Under the pieces are notes generated by a model. The model was not told the origin of the DNA. It did not search any database and saw only the letters and a program-made list of their open reading frames with translations. Position numbers and translations under genes: made by a program. Positions 32,743 to 39,330 of a DNA stretch of 39,330 bases are shown here, in pieces (the first letter of the stretch is position 1; the number at the start of each line of letters is the position of its first letter). Source of the DNA: CAZCQP01 sp964500895 (lineage in GTDB: Bacteria > Bacillota > Clostridia > Lachnospirales > JAISER01); contig CAZCQP010000025.1 of NCBI GenBank assembly GCA_964500895.1, positions 1-39,330 of the forward strand, in the 5' to 3' direction.

Positions 32743-34130
32743 AAATGGGATTAAAGGTGCGTTTAATTATTTCCTATGTGTTACTATCCATGTTTTTGGT
32801 GTTTTCCCTTTCAGCCATTGCCAATCATCTGCTTGAAAAGCATTTCCAAAGCTATGTTCAAGAGCGGCAGGAGGAAAAGAACCTTTACTTTGTTCATGCG
32901 GTGCTTGCGGAATTTGATGTGGATAAAAAACCAAGCCAAGAGTTTTTGTTATCGCTGGGCCAAAATGCTTTTAATGAAGGCATTGTACTGATGGTTAATG
33001 ACATGAATGGAAACGAACTTTTTTGCATGAGCTGTTATGACAATACACGCTGCGCAGATATGATTAATGCCATGGAAGAAACCATGCGCAAGCGTTACCC
33101 AAACTTTGAAGGCCAATATACCGAAAAAAAATATGCGCTTTCCAAAGACGGCAGAAACTACGGCACGGTGTCACTGGGTTTTTATGGGCCTTTCTATTAT
33201 AAAGACAATGATATTCATTTTATGAATTTATTAAACAGCCTTTTTATGAATGCGGCCTTTGCGTTCCTGTTCATTGCCCTTATTGTGGGTTATTTCATGG
33301 CCAGCCGAATTTCAAAGCCCATTAAGGCCGTTACCATAAAAACAAATCAGATTGAAAAAGGCAATTATTCAGACCGGATTCATATTAAATCCAACACCAA
33401 AGAAATTGATGGCCTCATTGGCAGTGTGAATGCCCTTGCAAGCACCCTTGAATTGCAGCAAGAATTAAAAAAGCGCATGGCAAGCGATTATGCACACGAA
33501 TTTAGAACACCCCTTGCAGCCATTCAATCCAACTTGGAAGGCATACTGGATGGTATTTTTGAACCTACCCCTCAACGCATTGAAAGTGTACATGCAGAAA
33601 TACTGCGGTTATCACGGATGGTGTCTGAAATAGATAAGATTGTGGCACTAGAAAACGAAAATATGGCCATGCATAAAGAGCAGTTTGACTTTTGCAGTTT
33701 GTTAAAGCAAATATTGCTAACCTTTGAAGCGGATTTAAAAGAAAAAAATATTGCCATTCACGTTGAATCCCAGCCGTGTGCCATCATTGCGGACAAAGAT
33801 AAGATAAGCAGCGTGCTGGTGAACCTTATTTCAAACGCCATTAAATATACGGATGATGGTGGCGGAATCAACATTATAATTGAAGAAAGCAAACACAATG
33901 TGCAGTTTTCAATCCGTGACCATGGTGTGGGCATGGAGGCCAAAGATTTGCCCCATATATTTGAACATTTATACCGTGCAGACCTTTCAAGAACAAGGGG
34001 CACTGGGGGTTCCGGCATAGGGCTTTCGGTTGTAAAGGCGATTGTTCATGCACATAACGGAACCATTACGGTGGAAAGCGAAGTAGGGAAGGGCAGCACA
34101 TTTACGATAGTTTTGCCTAAAAATTTATAA
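32739..34130 (+). CDS. Membrane sensor histidine kinase with a cysteine motif in the sensor loop
   Basis: This 463-residue kinase has a membrane span at about 8-27, an extracytoplasmic region of about 135 residues, and a second span at about 168-188. HAMP (about 189-242), HisKA with phospho-acceptor His253 (YAHEFRTPL), and HATPase_c follow. HATPase_c shows the N box VNLISNAIKY, the G1 box DHGVGM and the G2 box GTGGSGIGLS. In the sensor region, Cys96, Cys99 and Cys105 form CxxCxxxxxC (FCMSCYDNTRC), an obvious candidate for metal binding or a disulfide. GTG 32739 is the start: GGAGGAG is about ten bases upstream, while the in-frame ATG at 32745 is farther. It pairs with the upstream regulator by overlap and precedes the copper-type genes. 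Confidence 0.93.
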   Translation: MKMGLKVRLIISYVLLSMFLVFSLSAIANHLLEKHFQSYVQERQEEKNLYFVHAVLAEFDVDKKPSQEFLLSLGQNAFNEGIVLMVNDMNGNELFCMSCYDNTRCADMINAMEETMRKRYPNFEGQYTEKKYALSKDGRNYGTVSLGFYGPFYYKDNDIHFMNLLNSLFMNAAFAFLFIALIVGYFMASRISKPIKAVTIKTNQIEKGNYSDRIHIKSNTKEIDGLIGSVNALASTLELQQELKKRMASDYAHEFRTPLAAIQSNLEGILDGIFEPTPQRIESVHAEILRLSRMVSEIDKIVALENENMAMHKEQFDFCSLLKQILLTFEADLKEKNIAIHVESQPCAIIADKDKISSVLVNLISNAIKYTDDGGGINIIIEESKHNVQFSIRDHGVGMEAKDLPHIFEHLYRADLSRTRGTGGSGIGLSVVKAIVHAHNGTITVESEVGKGSTFTIVLPKNL

Positions 34131-34139
34131 TAAATTTTC

Positions 34140-34196
34140 CTTCATAATATTCTCCATACAATCTCCATAAAAAGTAGGTATTGTTTGTTTTAATAC
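34140..34196 (+). promoter_or_regulatory. Candidate response-regulator box and promoter before the metal cluster
   Basis: Three repeats stand in tandem: CTTCATA (34140-34146), CTCCATA (34152-34158) and CTCCATA (34163-34169), at 12- and 11-base spacing, the helical period used by OmpR/PhoB dimers. A possible -10, TAATAC (34191-34196), has no consensus -35 at 17 bases upstream. That place (34168-34173) abuts the last repeat, as in activator-dependent promoters. The link to the adjacent response regulator is an inference. Confidence 0.5.
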
Positions 34197-34216
34197 ATGG
34201 GTTCAAGGGGGGCATT

Positions 34217-35548
34217 ATGTTGGAAAACATGGTTTCAAAGCAGTTGACTGTAAACGGTATGACATGTAGCGGCTGTGCAACCAAAATTGAAAGAAAACTA
34301 AAAGCCATTGACGGCGTTCAAAACGTTCGTGCAAACGACGCAAACGGCAGCGTACAGGTAACTTACGATGCAAACAAAGCAAACCTTTCAAAAATTAAAC
34401 AAACCATTGTTTCGCTGGATTATGATGTGGTTGAAGGCGGTACAGAAAAAAGCAACAGAGAGCCTGTGGCATATTCGCAGCTTTTGGTTATCGCCATCAT
34501 CCTATTTGGTGCTTCCATGGTGATACGCCATTTGGGTGGCTTCAATTTTTTTAATTACTTTCCCCAAGCCAAAGCAGGCATGAGTTATGCAGCCCTATTT
34601 GTCATTGGTTTGCTCACCTCTGTTCACTGCATTGGGATGTGCGGGGGCATTAACCTGGCACAATGTATAGGTATTACAGGGGAAAATAAGCGAGATAGGT
34701 TACGCCCAAGCTTTTTATACAACCTAGGGCGTGTGATTGCCTACACAGCCGTGGGTGGCGTTGTAGGGGCATTAGGTGGGGTCATTAGCTTTAATGGCAT
34801 GATGCGTGGGGCTGTTGCGTTGTTTGCCGGGGTTTTTATGATCATTATGGGGCTTAATATGCTGGATATATTCCCCTGGCTTAGAAGGTTAAATTTAAAA
34901 ATGCCCCGGTTTTTAACAAGCAATATAAGCGGTAAAAGCAACAGCCCGTTATATGTGGGCTTGCTGAATGGGCTTATGCCCTGTGGCCCGCTTCAGGCCA
35001 TGCAGTTATATGCCCTTTCCACCGGCAGCCCCATACAAGGTGCAACTGCCATGTTTTTATTTAGCCTTGGCACAACGCCGCTGATGTTTGGGTTCGGTGC
35101 CGCCAGTGCGTTTTTGTCTAAAAAGTTTACCGCAAAAATGATGGCTGTTAGCGCTGTGCTGGTTATCATGCTTGGTTTGGGTATGTTTAACACGGGGCTT
35201 AACATGTCGGGGTTTATGGCAATTGGAACAGAAACCAGTGACACAGATGCCACCGTGGACTTCGAGCCTGTGATGATTGACGGCTACCAAGTGGTGACCA
35301 TTGACGTTTCACCAAGAGGGTATGCCCCAATAACGGTTAAGAAAGGTGTGCCGGTTAAGTTTAACTTACGTGCAGATGCAAAGAGCTTAAACGGTTGTAA
35401 CGATGCCATTATGATTCCAACATACGGTATTCAAAAGCCCCTGCAAGTGGGGGATAACATTGTGGAATTTACGCCAACCGAAGCAGGGGTTGTGCCCTAT
35501 AGCTGTTGGATGAATATGATTAGAAGCAGCATTACAGTTGTTGAATAG
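34217..35548 (+). CDS. HMA / SafE-type membrane / cupredoxin-like fusion protein
   Basis: From the ATG at 34217 (AAGGGGGG four bases upstream) the protein has 443 residues in three parts. Residues 5-75 are a heavy-metal-associated domain with GMTCSGC (Cys17, Cys20). Residues 85-335 are a six-or-more-span membrane domain of the TauE/SafE-DsbD_2 type, with paired motifs SVHCIGMCGG (Cys138, Cys142) and NGLMPCGPLQAMQLYALS (Cys256). Residues 345-443 are a cupredoxin-like domain with SLNGCNDAIMIP (Cys394) and YSCWMNM (Cys430). It probably moves Cu(I) or electrons across the membrane between a cytoplasmic HMA and an extracytoplasmic cupredoxin. Such fusions occur near copper ATPases in Firmicutes; the substrate is inferred. 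The next gene encodes a free copy of the third domain. Confidence 0.87.
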   Translation: MLENMVSKQLTVNGMTCSGCATKIERKLKAIDGVQNVRANDANGSVQVTYDANKANLSKIKQTIVSLDYDVVEGGTEKSNREPVAYSQLLVIAIILFGASMVIRHLGGFNFFNYFPQAKAGMSYAALFVIGLLTSVHCIGMCGGINLAQCIGITGENKRDRLRPSFLYNLGRVIAYTAVGGVVGALGGVISFNGMMRGAVALFAGVFMIIMGLNMLDIFPWLRRLNLKMPRFLTSNISGKSNSPLYVGLLNGLMPCGPLQAMQLYALSTGSPIQGATAMFLFSLGTTPLMFGFGAASAFLSKKFTAKMMAVSAVLVIMLGLGMFNTGLNMSGFMAIGTETSDTDATVDFEPVMIDGYQVVTIDVSPRGYAPITVKKGVPVKFNLRADAKSLNGCNDAIMIPTYGIQKPLQVGDNIVEFTPTEAGVVPYSCWMNMIRSSITVVE

Positions 35549-35589
35549 AAAAATAAAATAAGGAATAATAAAGAAAAGAGGTTATGGCC

Positions 35590-36189
35590 ATGAAAAAGAA
35601 AGCGCTTACCATTGGTGTTTCCGTTTTAGCACTTGCTTTTTTAGCTGGCGTTACCGTTGTGGGTGCCCAGGAACTGGGGCTCATTGGAAATGCTAGCACA
35701 AGCAACCAGCAGGCGATTCGTGTAACCCAGCAACAGGCGGCCCCCAGTGCTTTAAATACAGACACAAACAGTTTTGCTTGTGCACAAGTAGCCAATACAA
35801 CCACAACAAAAAGTACCCAAACAGCTACATTGACCGGCAATGTTCAGGAAATTGTAACCCAGCTGGAGCCCTACGGTTACCCAGCGCTAACGGTGCAAAA
35901 GGACATTCCGGTTAAATGGACCATTGTTGCGGATGCTGCCACACTAAACTCGTGTAACAATGCATTGATTATACCGGATTATGAACTTTTCAAATCTTTA
36001 GAGGTAGGCGAAAATGTTATTGAATTTACCCCGACAGCCTCTGGCGTCGTACAGTATAGCTGCTGGATGGGTATGATTAACGCCACCATTGCAGTTGTTG
36101 ACGACATTAACAACTATGACGAAGCCGAAATTCAGGCGCAAGTTGCAAATATTCCTCAAAGTGGCGGATGCTGTGGAGGGTTCAGATAA
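35590..36189 (+). CDS. Secreted cupredoxin-like protein with a C-terminal CC tail
   Basis: The ATG at 35590 is chosen: AAGAGG is eight bases upstream, against two for the ATG at 35584. The 199-residue protein has a signal peptide (KKKALTIGVSVLALAFLAGVTVVGA) and then a Thr/Gln-rich linker with one cysteine (SFACAQ). A cupredoxin-like domain of about 85 residues follows. By eye that domain is about half identical to the end of the upstream fusion protein, sharing TLNSCNNALIIP and EFTPT...YSCWMGM. The last residues are SGGCCGGFR. Likely ligands are the two domain cysteines plus methionine; no histidine is present at all. It may be anchored or released outside the membrane to bind copper. It lies 41 bases after the fusion gene and 31 bases before copA. 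Confidence 0.85.
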   Translation: MKKKALTIGVSVLALAFLAGVTVVGAQELGLIGNASTSNQQAIRVTQQQAAPSALNTDTNSFACAQVANTTTTKSTQTATLTGNVQEIVTQLEPYGYPALTVQKDIPVKWTIVADAATLNSCNNALIIPDYELFKSLEVGENVIEFTPTASGVVQYSCWMGMINATIAVVDDINNYDEAEIQAQVANIPQSGGCCGGFR

Positions 36190-36220
36190 AAATTTATAGA
36201 TGATGGGGGCTTTAGATAAA

Positions 36221-38683
36221 ATGAAAGCAACATTTAAAATAACCGGCATGACCTGTGCCGCTTGTGCATCAAGAATTGAAAAGGTTGTGGGTAAAAATGA
36301 AGGGGTTCACACCGTTTCGGTGAACCTTGCTACAGAAAAAATGACCGTTGAAGCAGACGAAAGCAAGGTGTCCCTTCAAGAAATTGTTGCACGTGTGGAG
36401 AAAGCTGGATATCAAGCAGAACCACAAGCTGCACCAGGCACAAACCAACTTAAAATCATAGGCATGACTTGTGCCGCCTGTGCAACAAGAATAGAAAAGG
36501 TGGTAGGGAAAATAGACGGGGTTTTGTCTGTTTCGGTTAACCTTGCCACAGAAAGATTAACCTGTACGCTGGATGCGGAAAAAACCAACATGGCTGCGGT
36601 GAGGCAGGCTGTTGAAAAAGCAGGCTATCAATGGGCAGAAGTTGCTCAAAAATCATCGGTGGATGAAGACAAAATCCGCAAGGAAAAGGAAATTAAAACG
36701 TTGTGGCGGAAGTTTACGGTTGCAGCAATTTTTACCGTTCCTCTCTTATACATTGCTATGGGTACCATGCTGTCATGGTTTAATGCCCCTGTACCTAAAA
36801 TAATAGAGCCCATGAACTATCCCCTTAACTTTGCGTTGATTCAGATATTTTTAACAATACCCATTATCATTGCAGGGTATCGGTTTTATACTGTGGGCTT
36901 TCGTGCCATTTGGCTGCGCTCTCCCAACATGGACAGCTTGATTGCCATAGGAACATCAGCCGCAGCAAGTTACAGCCTGTATTCAACCTATAAAATATGG
37001 ACCGGGGACTTGCACTTTGTTGAAGGCTTATATTTTGAAACAGCAGGGGTTATCATTACCCTTATCCTGCTTGGAAAATCCCTTGAAGCTGTTTCAAAGG
37101 GCAAAACCAGTGAAGCCATTAAGAAGCTGATGGGATTGGCCCCCAAAACAGCCATTGTCATTAAAAATAATGTGGAAATTGAAACACCCATTGAAGAAGT
37201 GTTGGTGAATGATGTTATTCTGGTTAAGCCTGGCTCTAAAATACCTGTAGACGGTGTGGTTGTAGAAGGCGCAACAGCCATTGATGAATCCATGTTAACC
37301 GGGGAAAGTATGCCGGTGGATAAAAAGGCTGGGGACAAGGTTTATGCGGCCAGCATTAATAAAAACGGTTTAATCCAGTTTAGAGCAACAAAGGTGGGCA
37401 GTGATACGGCGCTGGCACAAATCATTAAGCTTGTGGAAGATGCCCAAGGCTCAAAAGCGCCGATTGCTCAAATGGCGGATATTGTTTCTGGATACTTTGT
37501 ACCCATCGTCTTTGCCATTGCCGTGCTTGCATTTACTGGCTGGATGATTAGCGGGCAATCCCTTATTTTTTCGCTGACCATTTTTATTGCCATTTTGGTT
37601 ATTGCTTGTCCTTGTGCTTTGGGGCTTGCCACACCTACTGCCATTATGGTTGGCACAGGTAAAGGTGCAGAAAACGGTATACTCATTAAAGGCGGCGAAG
37701 CACTGGAAACCACCCACAAAATTAAAACCATTGTGTTTGATAAGACAGGCACCATCACCGAGGGTAAGCCCGAAGTGACCGATGTGATTACCACCAATGG
37801 ATTTGACCAAAACAAGCTGCTTCAGCTGGTTGCTTCTGCTGAAAAAGGCAGCGAACACCCGCTGGGTGAAGCCATTGTAAGAGGCGCAGAAAAAGAAAAC
37901 CTTTCTTTACTGCCGGTAGCCGATTTTCAGGCCATTACGGGCAGAGGCATTAAAGTGACCATTGAAGGTGCGGAAATTCTGGCAGGAAACTTAAAGCTGA
38001 TGGACGAACAAGGCATTTCAATTGCAAGCTTGGAACAGGATTCAAACCGGCTGGCAAGCGAAGGCAAAACCCCTATGTACATTGCAATGGATAAGCAATT
38101 GCAGGGCATTATAGCGGTTGCAGACGTTGTGAAAACCAGCAGCGCAAAGGCCATTCAAAGGCTTACGGAAATGGGCATTGAAGTTGCCATGATTACCGGT
38201 GACAATAAACGTACCGCAGAAGCAATTGCCAAACAGGTGGGCATTACACGGGTGCTGGCAGAGGTATTACCCCAGGATAAATCCAATGAGGTTAAAAAGT
38301 TGCAAGCAGAAGGAAAGAAAGTGGCCATGGTGGGTGACGGCATTAACGATGCCCCTGCGTTAGCACAAGCAGACATCGGCATAGCCATCGGCAGTGGCAC
38401 GGATGTTGCCATGGAAAGCGCAGACATTGTGCTGATGCACAGTGACTTAATGGACGTGCCAACAGCCATTCAGCTTTCAAAAAGCACCATTAAAAACATT
38501 AAGCAAAACTTGTTTTGGGCATTTGCCTACAATGTTGCAGGCATTCCAGTAGCCGCAGGTATTCTGCATTTATTCGGCGGGCCATTATTAAATCCTGTTT
38601 TTGCTGCTGCGGCCATGTCTTTATCGTCTGTGTCGGTGCTTACAAATGCACTGCGCTTAAAACGCTTTAAAGCTTACAAATAA
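36221..38683 (+). CDS. copA: Copper-exporting P1B-type ATPase with two HMA domains
   Basis: Counting from the ATG at 36221 the protein has 820 residues. Two N-terminal HMA domains carry GMTCAAC (Cys12/Cys15 and Cys84/Cys87). Eight membrane spans include the CPC transport motif at residues 463-465 (VIACPCALG). The catalytic parts are TGES (360-363), the phosphorylated Asp507 in DKTGT, SEHPLG and GDGINDAPAL. The late helices carry NVAGIPVAAG and MSLSSVSVLTNALRLK, both typical of Cu(I) pumps. It should export Cu+ using ATP. The in-frame ATGs at 36200 and 36203 are alternatives. GGGGG at 36205-36209 lies 11 bases before 36221, so the start is not certain. It follows the secreted cupredoxin gene on the same strand. 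Confidence 0.96.
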   Translation: MKATFKITGMTCAACASRIEKVVGKNEGVHTVSVNLATEKMTVEADESKVSLQEIVARVEKAGYQAEPQAAPGTNQLKIIGMTCAACATRIEKVVGKIDGVLSVSVNLATERLTCTLDAEKTNMAAVRQAVEKAGYQWAEVAQKSSVDEDKIRKEKEIKTLWRKFTVAAIFTVPLLYIAMGTMLSWFNAPVPKIIEPMNYPLNFALIQIFLTIPIIIAGYRFYTVGFRAIWLRSPNMDSLIAIGTSAAASYSLYSTYKIWTGDLHFVEGLYFETAGVIITLILLGKSLEAVSKGKTSEAIKKLMGLAPKTAIVIKNNVEIETPIEEVLVNDVILVKPGSKIPVDGVVVEGATAIDESMLTGESMPVDKKAGDKVYAASINKNGLIQFRATKVGSDTALAQIIKLVEDAQGSKAPIAQMADIVSGYFVPIVFAIAVLAFTGWMISGQSLIFSLTIFIAILVIACPCALGLATPTAIMVGTGKGAENGILIKGGEALETTHKIKTIVFDKTGTITEGKPEVTDVITTNGFDQNKLLQLVASAEKGSEHPLGEAIVRGAEKENLSLLPVADFQAITGRGIKVTIEGAEILAGNLKLMDEQGISIASLEQDSNRLASEGKTPMYIAMDKQLQGIIAVADVVKTSSAKAIQRLTEMGIEVAMITGDNKRTAEAIAKQVGITRVLAEVLPQDKSNEVKKLQAEGKKVAMVGDGINDAPALAQADIGIAIGSGTDVAMESADIVLMHSDLMDVPTAIQLSKSTIKNIKQNLFWAFAYNVAGIPVAAGILHLFGGPLLNPVFAAAAMSLSSVSVLTNALRLKRFKAYK

Positions 38684-38693
38684 GGAGAAAACT

Positions 38694-39329
38694 ATGAAAA
38701 GTAAAATTGTTTCTTTATCCATTGCTACACTTTTGATTGCATCATTAACCGCTTGTGCCCAAACAGATGTGGTGGCTACCACCGCAGTTAAATCTTTTGA
38801 TGCTGTGCTTGGGGCAGATTCAAGCAAGGTGGTTTCAGATGAAAACGAAGGCTACACGTTGTTATCCCCTGAAAGCACAGAAAGTTTTAGTTTTGGTGCA
38901 AGCATATCCATCGCTTTTGAGGTGGCCCCATTTGAAGATGCAGGGCTGGACAAAACCAAACTGCCGGACTATATTGCTGTAGATGGGGAAAAGCTTATCA
39001 TCAGCATGGAAAACACCCAATTTTCAAAGGAATCAAGTGCGAATACCGCATTTGAAAAACTGGTAACCAACAATAGAGAGGCGATCGGTTACCATGCTGC
39101 CCTGGACCATTATGGGGTTGCGCTAGGAAATGGTAACATGTTTGAATGGGCAAAAGATATAACTACAAATGATAAAGACATGGTTTTTGTGCTGAATCCG
39201 CAGCCCTTTATTGATGCAGGTGTTGATGTGGAAAAAGTGGAAGGCTGGGTTTTTGCAAAGGTGGAAACCATGGAAGGCGCAAAGAAAATAGAGGTTGACA
39301 AGTTATTGAAGCCCTATAACCTGAATTAA
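38694..39329 (+). CDS. Unknown lipoprotein at the end of the copper cluster
   Basis: This 211-residue protein has a lipoprotein signal peptide: a basic start MKSK, a hydrophobic core, and the lipobox LTAC with Cys21 as the lipidated residue. The mature part, about 190 residues, is acidic and has no further cysteines. It has strand-like stretches such as FGASISIAFEVAPFED and WVFAKVETMEGAKKIEV. The repeated phrases 'DAGLDKTKLPDYI' and 'DAGVDVEKVEGWV' may be two copies of a short unit. No family is recognised. It starts ten bases after copA with AAGGAG upstream, so it is the last visible gene of the cluster. The stop is two bases from the window edge. Confidence 0.8.
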   Translation: MKSKIVSLSIATLLIASLTACAQTDVVATTAVKSFDAVLGADSSKVVSDENEGYTLLSPESTESFSFGASISIAFEVAPFEDAGLDKTKLPDYIAVDGEKLIISMENTQFSKESSANTAFEKLVTNNREAIGYHAALDHYGVALGNGNMFEWAKDITTNDKDMVFVLNPQPFIDAGVDVEKVEGWVFAKVETMEGAKKIEVDKLLKPYNLN

Positions 39330-39330
39330 T

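Noticed and set aside
34140..34169. A short CRISPR-like array of CTCCATA units
   Set aside because: The units are only seven bases with four- to five-base gaps and three copies. The period fits a regulator site, not repeat-spacer units.

Overview
The window looks like a chromosomal segment of an anaerobic Clostridia-class Firmicute, plausibly Oscillospirales-like, although the lineage is an inference. The pointers are strong AGGAGG ribosome binding sites, several TTG/GTG starts, a T-box riboswitch, a Ni-dependent CO dehydrogenase, CimA-type isoleucine synthesis and a divergent second type II topoisomerase. About 33 protein genes and one tRNA can be supported.

Layout. (1) 1-2560, plus strand: a Cof-type HAD phosphatase, an MFS-like transporter and a 59-residue lysine-rich protein, followed by four back-to-back hairpins. 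(2) 2750-3751, minus strand: a CPBP-family membrane protease. (3) 3833-6316, plus strand: rpmG-secE-nusG-rplK-rplA behind a sigma-A-type promoter, with a similar leader motif (candidate L1 binding site) in front of both rplK and rplA. The usual rplJ-rplL does not follow. (4) 6345-17922, plus strand: a consensus promoter, a T-box leader with terminator, then ilvN-ilvC-cimA-leuC-(unknown membrane protein)-leuD-leuB-ilvE-ilvD-ilvB and a terminator. This set can make valine. It can make isoleucine by the citramalate route, where LeuCD and LeuB are shared. It covers all of leucine synthesis except 2-isopropylmalate synthase. (5) 17940-18740: an AT-rich patch holding one unrecognised minus-strand gene.

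(6) 18860-19237, plus strand: a C_GCAxxG_C_C redox-type protein, converging on a minus-strand CO-oxidation operon (23399-19258). That operon encodes an Rrf2-family regulator, CODH catalytic subunit CooS, a four-cluster ferredoxin (CooF-like) and an FAD/NAD oxidoreductase. Its promoter carries two palindromes that are good operator candidates. (7) 28542-23413, minus strand: a divergent topoisomerase IV/gyrase-like B and A pair followed by two small membrane proteins (DUF2752, DUF4234). (8) 28682-31267, plus strand: a large MalT/LuxR-type regulator divergent from the topoisomerase genes, then a tRNA-Leu(AAG) with its own consensus promoter.

(9) 31567-39329, plus strand: an NTF2/SnoaL-like protein, an OmpR-type two-component system, and a probable copper-handling cluster. 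The cluster contains an HMA/SafE/cupredoxin fusion, a secreted paralogue of the fusion's cupredoxin domain, a two-HMA copper P-type ATPase and a lipoprotein. Tandem CTCCATA-type repeats just upstream of the fusion gene are a candidate response-regulator binding site. This cluster is the most promising place for a little-described system: both cupredoxin domains keep two cysteines and methionines but show no histidine where a classical cupredoxin would have one. No transposase, integrase, prophage gene or CRISPR array was seen.
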